Shown here: one piece after another, positions 11,972 to 22,042 of the stretch
How positions within the stretch are numbered: the first letter of the stretch is position 1
Layout of the letters: every line of letters begins with the position of its first letter
DNA from: Cytospora piceicola
Lineage: Eukaryota; Ascomycota; Sordariomycetes; Diaporthales; Cytosporaceae
DNA length: 64,000 nt
Direction: 5' to 3'
NCBI GenBank assembly: GCA_023375675.1
Contig: JALQBC010000040.1
Coordinates: forward strand, 248,001 to 312,000
The notes under the pieces: generated by a model
Database searches by the model: none
Told to the model about the DNA's origin: nothing
What the model saw: the letters and a program-made list of their open reading frames with translations, nothing else
Translations under genes and position numbers: made by a program

Positions 11972-14291
11972 CTATTGCTTGTTTCCTTTCCCAGCCTTTC
12001 CCTTGGCCGCCTTCGGCTTGGTTCCATTTTGGCCATTTTTTGCCGCCGTGGTTGCTGGTCCAGGACCTTCTCCGTTTCCGTTGGCAAATGCCGGCGCCTG
12101 GATGCCACCCTTGTTATAATTGCTCGTTCCGTCCTGGTCGAAGAGCTCCTCATCACCTTTGCCGCCCATAGCAACAAACTCCTCCGGGTCCCTACCGTCG
12201 GAGGGGCGTGGCTCCACGTTTGGCACTCCGAATTGATTCTTCTTGTACACCGTGACGGGTTCCTTGCCTAGGTTTCCCGGGAGTTGCTTGATCTGGACAG
12301 AGTTGATGCTGGATAGCAACGTCCGCTCGCGAGCCACCCCCCTACGGTGTATCTCAAGACCTCCGACGCCACCTACCAAGCCATCAGTGCTGTCATTGAC
12401 GGCGGGGGCGCTGGAGTTCATCCAGGGGTGAGCTAGGCACTGGTCCACCGTGAAGCGCTTCTCAGGGTCAACGACAAGCATAGAGTCGATCAGATCGAGG
12501 GCAGGGTCTCCAACAGAATCCCAGTATGGCGAGGGATAGTCGAACTTGCCGCCCTTGATCTGTTGTGAAAGTGTATATGGGAAGTCTCTCGAGGTGAGCT
12601 CGTCTGAAAAAGGAGGAAACCCGCAGAGACAGATATACATCACAACACCAAGAGACCAGATGTCGACAGCCTTGGTGTACTTCCGGTGCCGTGTATCGGC
12701 CAAGATCTCTGGTGCGACGTAGCTCGGGGTGCCGCAAAGCGTGGTAGTAAATGACTCTTCGCCAATGATCTTCGCGAGGCCAAAATCGGCGAGCTTGACG
12801 TGGAGTTCTTTATCGACCATCAGGATGTTCTCGGGTTTGATGTCTCGATGGACAATACCACGGTCATGCTGAAATCAGACTTAGCAGACTGTAAAGATGA
12901 TAAGTAGCTCGAGAATGGCTTACCAAGTACTTGATGCCTTGAAACAGTTGAATAAACAACTTCCGCGTCTCATCTTCACTCAACTTCTGCTTCATCACAA
13001 TATAGTTGAATAGCTCTCCCTCGGGAGCTAACTCCAGCACGAGGAAGACGGCGCTCTTCTCATCGAATGTGTCCTTCAGACACAAAACATTCGGATGGCT
13101 GACTCCCATCAAGACAGCGATTTCTTGCTGCAAGCCGTCCGTCTTCGAGCGTTCCTCCATTCCAGGGGTTTTGGTGAAGATTTTGACGGCGTATCTCTGT
13201 CCTGAGGCTTTCTCGACGCAGAGGAAGACTTCAGCAAAGTGACCCTTGCCTAGCTGCTCAAGCAAGGTGAATTGCTGAAGGAATGCACTAGATGGCCGAG
13301 CCCTCGGGTACTTGAATATGAATCGCGCCTTGTCAAGCACTGCGATCTCATCACCCTCTTTCAGCTCTCGCCGTTGATTGCGACCGATGATGGCCTCATT
13401 CACAAATGTGCCGTTGCTGGACAAATCCTCGACGATTGCGATGGCGTCTTTGGATTTGTTTTCCGTGAAGACCAAGCAATGGCGGTTTGAAACGCTGGGG
13501 TCGTCCACGACGATGTCTGTCTCTAATCAGATGGTGGTATGAAATGGTGGTACAGGCAAACTTACCGCACTCTGGGTGGCGACCGATCAAATAGCCACCA
13601 GAGGGAACGCCCGAGACCTTGGTTACCTCGAAGTCCTCCTCCTGTTTCTGCAGTGCTTTCTTGCCTTCCTTCTTTGGTGCGACATCGCCCGCCATATCAG
13701 GAATTGGGCAAGCCGCCCGCTTCCTCAACACCATGCATTTGCCACCATATCTCGTGTTGAGAGGGAACAGGTATCCCCAAACACCTTCTTTGATCTCATC
13801 TTTCACATCTTTGGAATAGGGCTCGTTGGGGTCGAGGAGCTGCTGCGAAAATGCCTGGGTGTCCTGAGGCGGCGATGAAATGTAATTATCTTGGCTCCGA
13901 GTGATGAGCTGGCTTCCACGGCTCTCAGGTGGCGTCGCAGTGCCCTCTTTAAATCGTGTGCTGCTCTCCTCTGCCGATAGGTGTGTGACTGGGGAGGGGA
14001 GCTGCTGCTTGATATTGACGGGCGTCTTGACGGAGGTCTGTTGCGACAGGCGCTCGGATCGGCGAGGTTTCTTGGACGAGGAGTCGTGTTGGTTTTCGGC
14101 AGGCGAACCCTGATATTCACTAGTTAATAAAACCGCCAGGTACCTCGATCATTGCTCGCGGAGGCTTCTCAGGCAAGCATATGGTCATACTCAGATGGAA
14201 GGGCAGCAGTAGATGGTGTAAGTGAAACTGGGTGGGACTAATAACGTACGGCAGCCCGCTTCAATTGGCTCTGCTCAGCGCGGGGAGCCAT
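11972..14291 (-). CDS. prd-4: FHA-domain checkpoint kinase CHK2 / PRD-4
   Basis: A nuclear serine/threonine kinase of the CHK2/Rad53/Cds1 family, which relays DNA-damage signals. The Neurospora homologue PRD-4 also links damage to the circadian clock by phosphorylating FRQ. Exons on the minus strand are 14291-14250, 14109-13566, 13516-12924 and 12868-11972, giving 691 aa. The N-terminal 170 residues are polar and Ser/Gln-rich, with SQ sites suited to ATM/ATR-type kinases. The FHA domain spans about 185-265 (GRHPECDIVVDDPSVSNRHC, SSNGTFVN). The kinase domain runs from about 278 to 550: glycine loop GKGHFAEV, lysine 307 (YAVKIF), catalytic loop HRDIKPEN at 400-407, DFG at 421 and CGTPSYVAPE. 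A long tail ends in a basic KPKAAKGKAGKGNKQ. All catalytic residues are present. The N-terminal 42-nt exon is short but in frame and plausible. Confidence 0.93.
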
Positions 14292-14964
14292 GGTTGTTTT
14301 CAGGCAATGATTTACAGAGGAGTGGAGGACCAAGGTACGGAGTAATAAGGACGTGTTGCAATTTCACAAGGGCAAAGTGAGTGAGGGTTGTGAGAAGTTC
14401 TGCCTGGAGAGAACGGACTGTATAGTAACAGTATGTGTAGTAGGTTGGAAGCTCTGACGATGTTGGATAAATTTCCCGGGAGAGCTGCGGTAACAATGGG
14501 TCGTTCCTGCTGTGTTAGTGCTGCGGTGCGGTCACTGCCTCTCCTAACTACTGTACCTACCTAGGTATTCACAGTAAGTAAGCAGCACCAGGGGTCGTCA
14601 TTCATCTAACTGTTAGGCAGACAAGGGCCCGGATGACTCGACGTCACCGGACTTATCAGATAACCCTATCAGATGTACATCTGTACATGAGGATGGCTTG
14701 CAGCATACGATCTTAACGTGTGTGCCGGTGTGCCTGGCAGCTTTCCCGGTCTATCATTTGTCTGAAACATTTCCCCAAGGTTGTGACTCGACCTCGAGAC
14801 ATGCACAGGTGGTCTCGCGCATTCACTGGCCGTTTGCCCTTTCCCTCGGAGCACTTGAGCCATTGTTGTCAGCCCTGTAGAGCCATACCGCGCAGCTGGC
14901 TATTTTGAAAACGCTCGGAGGCACGGTAACCTGGCCAGAAACTGTGGCTGATTAAACTCAAAGC

Positions 14965-15640
14965 AGAAAGACCGTTTTGAAATCTATAGGACCGTTTTTA
15001 AATCCGTAGGGCCGTTTCTAGATCTGATTATATGCTAGGTCTTTAAGATTATTCTGAAAGCCGACTGTTTTTAGGTACTAAGATCGTTCCTAGGTACCTA
15101 GGTCGTTTTCGTACCCAGATCGTTTCTATATTCCCAGATCGTTTTATACCTAGATCGTTTTCAAGTGCCTCGATCATTTTTAGAAACCTAGACGTAGTGA
15201 TCTTGGCTAGGGATAAAGTTTTACCGTTCGAGAGTAACTTACTTAGTCTACCTGCGTAGCTACTTTAAGGTCTGAAGGTCTTGATAGTCTGTCTTAATAG
15301 TCTGTCTTGATGGTCTGTCTTGATGGTTTGTCTTGATGGTCTTGATCTTGATAGTCTTGATCTGGATGGTCTTGATGGTCTTGATGATCTTAGAGGGAAG
15401 GTCTTGAAGGGAAGGTCTTAAGGTTGCTGCCTTGAGATCTTGAATGGTTGGAAGGCATCTGGTGGGAAGGTACCTGGTGAGAAGGCACCTGGTAGGAAGG
15501 CACCGTAGTAACCTGGAACCTTGGAAGGCACCTGGTACCTAGGTACTCAAGAATTTAGAGACCATTTTAGAGCGAAGGGACCATTTCAGAGTAAGTGACC
15601 ATTTCAGAGCAAAGTAACCATTTCAGCATAGTGAATAATG
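14965..15640. repeat. Block of degenerate short tandem repeats
   Basis: Four adjacent repeat types are readable. From 14965 to about 15190 there are units of about 15-22 bp around (A/G)CCGTTTT and CCTAGATCGTTTT. From about 15275 to 15420 there are units around GTCTTGATGGTCT. From about 15435 to 15545 there are units around GAAGGCACCTGGTA. From about 15560 to 15640 there are units around ACCATTTCAGAGCAAA. The units are diverged from each other, suggesting old arrays rather than a current microsatellite. Confidence 0.8.
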
Positions 15641-15733
15641 CCTGACTGAACTTGGGGCCAAAACCGTTTTAGAGCACGTAAACGGTACCTCTGAGCGTTT
15701 TCAAAATAACCAGTTGCGCGGTATGGAACTCAT

Positions 15734-15981
15734 GAGAGTTTATCCACCTAAGTACCTAGTCTACTTGAGTACCTAGGTACCTAGGTAGGTAGTCAACTAC
15801 TACGTACGGGAAACCGAGGTAGAAGAGCATTCGAAGACTCACCGAACTTGCCGGAGCATTTGCTCAGCCCAGATGTAATTCAGATGACTCTTCCCTGTGC
15901 ATACTCCAACTGCACTTCCTCTACGGCAGCATCTGGTAGATGTTGTGAAGCTACCTAAGTACCTACTTAAGTAGGTACAGC
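15734..15981. repeat. Cluster of TACCTAGGTA-type palindromic motifs
   Basis: Repeated overlapping ACCTAGGTACCTAGGTAGGT and ACCTAAGTACCT sequences, with further copies to 15981. The same palindromic motif recurs in spacers near 5455, 14555, 15090, 15535, 19716, 35050, 35655, 35722, 43840, 43907, 47011 and 56380, and I saw none inside a coding exon. Confidence 0.75.
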
Positions 15982-16728
15982 CTGACTGAGATACAGTACT
16001 TGTTAAAGCACCTAGGCACATACTCGACAACCTTGGGATATACATGTGTAATCAGTACCAGTATGCTTGGTCGCCCTATGCATATCATGCTACTCTGTAG
16101 GGCCTAGAATCATTGAGAACTATGACACGGAGCGACCCCTATAATCCTTTAAACTTGAATCTCCAGACACCCTTATGTGAGAGCAAGATTTGTAACGTTT
16201 GCCCCCCTGGTACGCGGCTTTCAATGCATATGAGCGCAACAACCGTCACGCGTACGACCGTCACCGTCACGGTACCGTGTATCAAGACCAAGACCGTTTT
16301 GGCCCAGCCTTTTCCAGCTGCCCAGCTTGCCAAGCTGCTACCTGCCTGCCTGCTGCTCAGGTACGTACCCGGAACATCTGGGCTAAACGGTGCGCCACAG
16401 CTAGCCGCTCCACTCCGGCTTTTAGCTCTCCGCTTGAGCTTTTAGTCCCTGTCTAGCGCGCGATTCCAGCCACAATGAACCCCGCGGCCACAAAACACAC
16501 TGAAATTTCTGGGAAGCCGCTGGCCGGAAAGGGGAGTCTCAGCAAGCGAGCGGCAGTGGGGTCTGCGAATGCGAGGGTGAAAGAAAACTCTCCATCTTCA
16601 ACAACAAGCGCCAAAGACGTCTCCGGGTCGACCTCATACCTTCTTTCCGCCCACTGTCACCCTCACACCCCCCCCTCTCCCCTCAAGTCCCGAGACGCGA
16701 TCTGCAATACACATCCCATCCACCCAAT

Positions 16729-18018
16729 ATGGCACCCCGAGGTCTCGTCTTCGTCGACGGAAGCAGCAACGACGTGCTGCAGGAGATTGCCGATTACCTA
16801 CAAATCGGCGACGAGATCCGATCGACCCTTGAGCAGGGACAGACCGAGGATGCGATCACATCGATTGTCAAGGCCTCTGCGGTCCTGAATTCCAAGCCCG
16901 AGAAGGAGGTCGGCCCCGCCTACAACCTGCTTATCTTCGCCGTCGTCAATCACTCGACAGAACCCAAGAAGCACCTGCCCACCATCTGCCAGAACCTCAC
17001 GAAACCCATCACCTCGTCGCCCGTCAACGGCCGCGACCTCGCCCTCGGCAGCCTGTCGACAGTCTTCAACCTTCTCGCCAAGGATGATCCCATAAGGCTT
17101 AACGTGTTCTTGCAGATCGTCCGCTGCGTCAAGATCAACAACATGTTCGACGCCATCAAGCCCGCCCTGAAGAATGTTCCCGGCTGGCTCGAGGCGTGGG
17201 CCGTCGACGAGGAGGAGAAGCAGAAGGTCTACGTGGAGATCGCCGACGCCGCTGAGGCCGCCGACGAGAACAAGATCGCCTACGAGCACCTCCTGCTCGC
17301 CCTGCGGACGTTCGACGCCGACGACAAGGACGACGTCGCCTCCGAGGAGGCCCAGAAGCTCTCCCTGCGCGCCCTCAAGATGATCCTCGTCATCGACCGG
17401 CCATGGGCCTACGACTTCCAGGGCCTGCGCGTCCTGGCCCCCGTGCAGGCGCTCGCCGACACCCACCCCGTCTACGCGCAACTCCTGGACATCTTCGCCG
17501 AGCAGGACCTCGAGGACTTCAACGACTTCAACGACGAGCACGAGGGCTTCCTGGAGAAGGAGGTCCTCGACTACAAGACGCTGCAGACCAAGATGCGCCT
17601 GCTGACGTTCGCCTCCCTGGCGGCCGCGCACCAGGACCGCGAGATACCCTACGACACCATCGGGAAGGGCCTGCAGGTGCCGGTGGAGGAGGTGGAGCTC
17701 TGGATCATCGACGTGATCCGCTCGCAGCTGGTCGAGGGCCGCATGTCGCAGCGGGATCGCGTCTTCAAGGTGCACAAGACCATGTACCGCGTCTTCGGCG
17801 ACAAGCAATGGCGGGAGCTGCAGTCGCGCATCGACGTCTGGAAGGGCACGATAAACCACGTCCACTCGGTCCTGCGGACGCAGCAGCTCGAGGCGGAGAA
17901 GCAGAAGGAGAGGGCGCAGCAGGAGCTGGAGAAGAAGCTGTCCAACGTGGGCATGGGCGACGGTCCCCACCCGGGACGTGGTGGTGCCCGCCGACCAAGG
18001 AACGATAATGACGACTAG
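16729..18018 (+). CDS. eIF3m: Eukaryotic translation initiation factor 3 subunit M
   Basis: A component of the eIF3 complex that assembles the 43S pre-initiation complex on the small ribosomal subunit in the cytoplasm. It is a single uninterrupted exon of 429 aa; the start MAPRGLVFVDGSSNDVLQEI is typical of fungal eIF3m. The N-terminal half is helical repeat sequence. The PCI domain covers roughly residues 210-380 and includes the winged-helix segment EIPYDTIGKGLQVPVEEVEL and QLVEGRMSQRDRVFKVHKT. The C-terminus is a charged coiled coil (EAEKQKERAQQELEKK) ending in a Gly/Arg-rich tail. Third positions are strongly C/G-biased, as expected of a highly expressed gene, which leaves long shadow frames on the other strand. 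The 429-aa length fits the family. Confidence 0.95.
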   Translation: MAPRGLVFVDGSSNDVLQEIADYLQIGDEIRSTLEQGQTEDAITSIVKASAVLNSKPEKEVGPAYNLLIFAVVNHSTEPKKHLPTICQNLTKPITSSPVNGRDLALGSLSTVFNLLAKDDPIRLNVFLQIVRCVKINNMFDAIKPALKNVPGWLEAWAVDEEEKQKVYVEIADAAEAADENKIAYEHLLLALRTFDADDKDDVASEEAQKLSLRALKMILVIDRPWAYDFQGLRVLAPVQALADTHPVYAQLLDIFAEQDLEDFNDFNDEHEGFLEKEVLDYKTLQTKMRLLTFASLAAAHQDREIPYDTIGKGLQVPVEEVELWIIDVIRSQLVEGRMSQRDRVFKVHKTMYRVFGDKQWRELQSRIDVWKGTINHVHSVLRTQQLEAEKQKERAQQELEKKLSNVGMGDGPHPGRGGARRPRNDNDD

Positions 18019-18441
18019 AGCGTGTTGAGAAAGTACGGCCTTTGGGAGTTTTTGTTGAAAGTGGGCTCGGAGGGAGACGTGTCCCTTCCTCGAGGGGCTG
18101 GATCGGCTTTTCGAAAATAATGCCCGGGATCATATTATCCATCCTCCTCGGCTTTTCATGGCGTTAGGAGGATAGAGCAGAGGAAAATGCTTCGGAAATA
18201 AAACTGCATTTGCGATCCATGCTGAATGCTGTCCTGTCTTACTATGCTTCTTGATATGTACGGTTCTAAACGCTGCAGCCGCGCTGGCTGATCTTCTAGG
18301 CGTATTTATAGACCATGAACCTCCCTTTCTTTCTATTATATTGCGAGTCCCCTCCGGACAATCCTAAGCCAAGAATCTGCGTACGGGCCCTTCAATCTCC
18401 AATCCCCTCTAGCACACCCGGAAGAAAGCTACCCTGCCCGC
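18019..18441. other. Convergent 3' spacer, 0.4 kb
   Basis: This sits between the stop codons of the eIF3m and UMP kinase genes. It has an AT-richer stretch with AATAAAACT at about 18197, which could serve as a poly(A) signal for eIF3m. I see nothing else. Confidence 0.55.
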
Positions 18442-19162
18442 TCAGAAATCGGCGCCCAGCCTCTCCACGATGGCAGCCTTGGTCTTCTCAAAGACCTCGG
18501 CCGGCGTGGGCGTGGCGTCGATGTTGACGACGCGGCCCTGCTTCGCGTAGTACTCGACGACGGGCATGCTGGTGTCGACAAAGGTGCGGAACCTCTTCCG
18601 GATGCTCTCCTCGTTGTCGTCGGCGCGGCCGCTCGTCTCGCCCCGCTTGAGCAGCCGGGTCTCCATGACGGCCTCGGGGCAGTCGTAGAAGAGGACGAAC
18701 TCGGCGGCGCACACCGACTCCTCGAACTTGAGGGCCTGGTCCAGCTTGCGCGGGAACCCGTCGATGAGGAACCGGGTCGACGTCGTCGTCGCCTTCATGG
18801 CGTTCTCGAGCAGCGCGATCGTCACCTCCATCGGCACGATCTTGCCCTCCTTGATGTAGTCCTTGATCATCTGCCCGTACTGCGACCCGGCCCGGTCCTG
18901 CTCCGCGCGGAGGAGGTCGCCCGCCGACAGGTGCGTGAAGCCGTAGGTGGCTACTAGCTGCTCGCACTGGGTGCCCTTGCCGGCGCCGGGGCCTGTGGTG
19001 TTTTGGTGTTGGGTTAGTCATTGCGTGTGTGTGCGTGTGTGGTACATTGTGGGCCGGAGCGTTTGCTAGATATTGTATGTACGGAGGGGGAGGGAATGAC
19101 AGGCAGGAAGTTGGTTACTTACCGCCAAGGACGAAGACTACTGTCGCATTGTTGATAGGCAT
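18442..19162 (-). CDS. URA6: UMP/CMP kinase (uridylate kinase, adenylate kinase family)
   Basis: It phosphorylates UMP (and CMP/dCMP) to the diphosphate using ATP, in cytosolic and nuclear pyrimidine nucleotide synthesis. Exons on the minus strand are 19162-19123 and 18992-18442, giving 196 aa, close to yeast Ura6 (204 aa). Visible features in order are the P-loop GGPGAGKGTQCEQL (from residue 13), the NMP-binding segment THLSAGDLLRAEQDRAGSQY, the family signature FLIDGFPRKLDQA, and the short LID region RGETSGRADDNEESIRKRF. The small LID, without the zinc-finger insert of long adenylate kinases, and the residues of the NMP site favour UMP/CMP over AMP kinase. The first exon is only 40 nt and encodes the strand before the P-loop; this is common in the family. 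An alternative upstream start was not found. Confidence 0.93.
19020..19042. repeat. GT-rich microsatellite within the UMP kinase intron
   Basis: An imperfect (GT)n tract, GCGTGTGTGTGCGTGTGTGG, lying inside the single intron of the UMP kinase gene. Confidence 0.8.
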
Positions 19163-20402
19163 GTTGAGAGGGTTGGCTTTTACTTTGAAAGGGTAACAAT
19201 TGGGCTTGGGTATAAGGTTTTGACGGAGGAGAGTTTGAAGGTGGTCTTGGCTGTTAGGAATAAAAGGAGTGCGAAGAAGGAGGGGAGAAAGAACGCAGAT
19301 CTCAGACTGGAGATAGGTCCCTGAATCTCATGAAGCTGGCAGCTTGAGTGACGTGGGGCACTTTCAGGGGGGTCTCGACATCTGAAGAGTCGAGAACAAT
19401 GAGCGTTGCTGGCCCGTGCCCTGCTTGCTACTACTACACACGCAAAAACCAACTTATACTTTCCCCTTGGATTGAACAGTCTCTTTTGCCATTACATACT
19501 CATATCTTGGATATTCGGAGATACAAGAGAGACTCCCATCCAATACATATGTAGGAGCTATGAGGACGCAAGGGGATTGATTGTATCACTTTATAGCGCC
19601 TGAGTGCCTATGTGGCCGGGAAGAACCTCTCAGATTGAACTGCAATACCGAGCATACCGTAGATGTCCTCGAGTTCCTTGATCACTTCAAGTATATTCTT
19701 CATAACCAATCTACATACCTAGGTACGTTGGATAAATGCAAATGACAGATGCTTGAATATCACCTCTAGCATATTGACGTTGTACTCGGTTATAACGAAT
19801 CAGCCAGAGCAGTTCCCCGGAACAATCAACCTCAGTCTGAAGCTCGGCTTGTTGAAATAAAACCTGGGGCGCTTGGTTCAAACGGGGTCGTAATATTTGG
19901 CCGACTAGTTGCCTCAGCCGAGTTTCGAGAATGTGGAAGCACAAATTCCTTCAATTTCCAAGCGCCGACGATGTAATTTGCAGACGTATGGACTCGCTCG
20001 TGTCAGATGCGACAACGCCTCCAAACGGCCCCTTCGGAAACCATCGCCACGTACACAGGATAATTTGGATTCGGAAAGCTTTGTTGTTGATGCTCGTCAT
20101 TCTTTCTAGACTATGGCATCCTATCAGGATCTGTTTTCCTTCTTTTCATCATACTGCACGTCCATTACCAAGAGTGAAAGGTATATATCGTCAACTCTCG
20201 TATCTGCCAGGATCCCAAAAGCAGGCAGCCTTGATGTCGCGTGCCCCAGCCCATCCTGGCCCCTTCCCAAAAATAAAACGCCATTGGTATAATAATCAGC
20301 TCGTCTCAGCGCAGCTGTTGTAAGACAAAGAAAAAGTGTGATCATATAGACATGTTGAAGGTCCCCCCTTCCCTCCCCTCTAAACCGACCCAATGCCATC
20401 CT
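19163..20402. other. Intergenic region, 1.2 kb, upstream of UMP kinase
   Basis: Both flanking genes are on the minus strand. Open frames are short and show no family. It contains a TACCTAGGTA motif near 19716 and should include the UMP kinase promoter and the 3' UTR of the membrane-protein gene. Confidence 0.55.
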
Positions 20403-22042
20403 CTATCGTGGTGGCGGGTTCTTGATAGCCTGACCGGCATATGCCCCAGGTATGGGCACGGCGTCGTACACCGGCTCGTCCGAAGCCACAGGTGCATGTC
20501 CCTGAGCGTTGATATTCGTCATGGGGAAACTGTTTGGCGGCGTGAAGGACGACGTGGAGATTGGGGAGACGGGGGAAGGACCCTCCACGGGCGAGAAGCT
20601 CGCCTTGGCGTTGATCTTCGGGGTCGCGTTGCGGGCCTTGGGAGGGGGCGCCTGCAGCTTGAAGGGCTTCTCGGGCTTCTGGATCTGCGGGGAGAAGTTG
20701 CTCGTCGGCTCGGGGATGTGTCGGCCGCCGGGGGTGAAGGGGCTCGCGGCCTCGACGTCGCCCATCGACCGGTAGGCCGCGGTGGGAGGCAGGCGGGGGG
20801 ACAGCATGTGCTGCGAGTACGTTCCGGGAGACTTGGGCGCGTAGTAGGATACGAAGCCAGGGGACTTGGGTCCGAAGCCGGGCGTGTTGGGTGCAGACTG
20901 GCTGCGCAGTTGAGCCAGGTACAGGTCGGAGCGGGCCTTGTCGCGCATGTCCATGGACTTCATGAGACGCCTTTTGGTGTAGTACCGGTAGAAGACGACG
21001 GAGTAGAGGGTGATGGAGATGCATTCGATGACGACTTCGATGATCATGCAGACCAGGGACCAGTTCTTTGGGGGGGATGGTCAGTTCAAGCTCGCTGCTA
21101 CCGTGAGAGTGAGTGAGTTTGGGCGGTCTTACCTGAAGTCTGCACACAAGAGCATAATCAACCTTCTTAGCGAATAAGTCGTGGCGGACGTTGTCTACAC
21201 AAGCCCATCCCCACATATCCTTGTTGTTGCTGCTGTTCTTCGAATGCTGCAAGACTGCAATACCGAGGACCCACATGATCATGCTGACGATGAACCAACC
21301 CACTGCGAACAGCGTGTAGTAGACGCCGACCTTCTCGGCCCGCTTGTGGCCTCCACGGCAGTACCCGACGAATACGAGGATGCAGATAACCAGAGACAGA
21401 CAAGATGCAGCGAGGACAAGGATTTGGGGCCAGGTCTTGGTGTTTTCAGCCCATGCCGGGAGGTTGTTCTGTGTGGGGAGTGACTTGGTGGCGTTGAAGA
21501 CGGAGAAGGAGGACGCAAGCATGGCTAGGACGATCAAACTGCAACTGAAGTTGACACTTCGGAGCGCCACTTTTGCCAGTCGTACTCTAGCCTTAATTTT
21601 CTGTAGGGAGGTTAGCACTGAGTTCCCATGCTTGTCTATCAGTCTCAGCACATACGAAATCCTTCTGTTGGTCCTCCTCTGTTGACAACTCCCGCTTCTC
21701 GAGAACCTGTTCCTCCCTGAACGTTGGGCTTAGTGGGTTCAGAGCCCGACCAGGCGTTCCCGGCACTTTCAAGGCGCTCTTGAGCCTCGGGCTCATTGGT
21801 ACTGCGGTTGTTTCCTGGTCGTTGTTGATGTACCCGAATCCAATATCCCCTGGCTGTGATGGAGCAACCATATTCCTGTTAGGCTCGATTGGCGAGTGGA
21901 TGCTGGTAGCCTCAGCAAACCGTGGTGTCCTTGGCGGCTTGCCTAGTGATGATGCGGTGGATGTTGATGAGTTTGAAGATGTTGACCGGATGGGTGTGAG
22001 ATTCAGGGCGGCGGGCCGCCTCCTGTCGTCGGTGTGCTCCAT
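20403..22042 (-). CDS. Four-helix (MARVEL-like) integral membrane protein of unknown function
   Basis: Exons on the minus strand are 22042-21656, 21600-21133 and 21065-20403, all in frame, giving 505 aa. The N-terminal 140 residues are Ser/Thr/Pro-rich with SPR and TPR-type proline-directed phosphorylation motifs, and probably cytoplasmic. Four hydrophobic helices follow: about 147-167 (CSLIVLAMLASSFSVF), 190-212 (ILVLAASCLSLVICILVFVGY), 225-250 (YYTLFAVGWFIVSMIMWVLG) and 286-308 (LVCMIIEVVIECISITLYSV). The C-terminal 190 residues are disordered, with repeated NTPGFGPKSPGF / YAPKSPGT motifs. Four helices with both ends cytoplasmic resemble MARVEL-type or fungal plasma-membrane tetraspan proteins, but no specific family is recognised. 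The last acceptor follows a C-run (CCCCCCCAAAG) and is slightly weaker than the others. Confidence 0.8.

Larger units (their letters stand above)
14292..16728. other. Divergent intergenic region, 2.4 kb, repeat-rich
   Basis: This lies between the starts of the PRD-4 and eIF3m genes. The centre (about 14965-15640) is made of degenerate short tandem repeats, and 15734-15981 is dense in TACCTAGGTA motifs. The final few hundred bases before 16729 are pyrimidine-rich and are probably the eIF3m promoter and leader. No convincing gene is present. Confidence 0.65.

Noticed and set aside
16798..17970. 390-residue minus-strand frame opposite eIF3m
   Set aside because: Antisense shadow caused by strong C/G bias at third codon positions of eIF3m; Leu/Val/Asp-rich with no recognisable domain.
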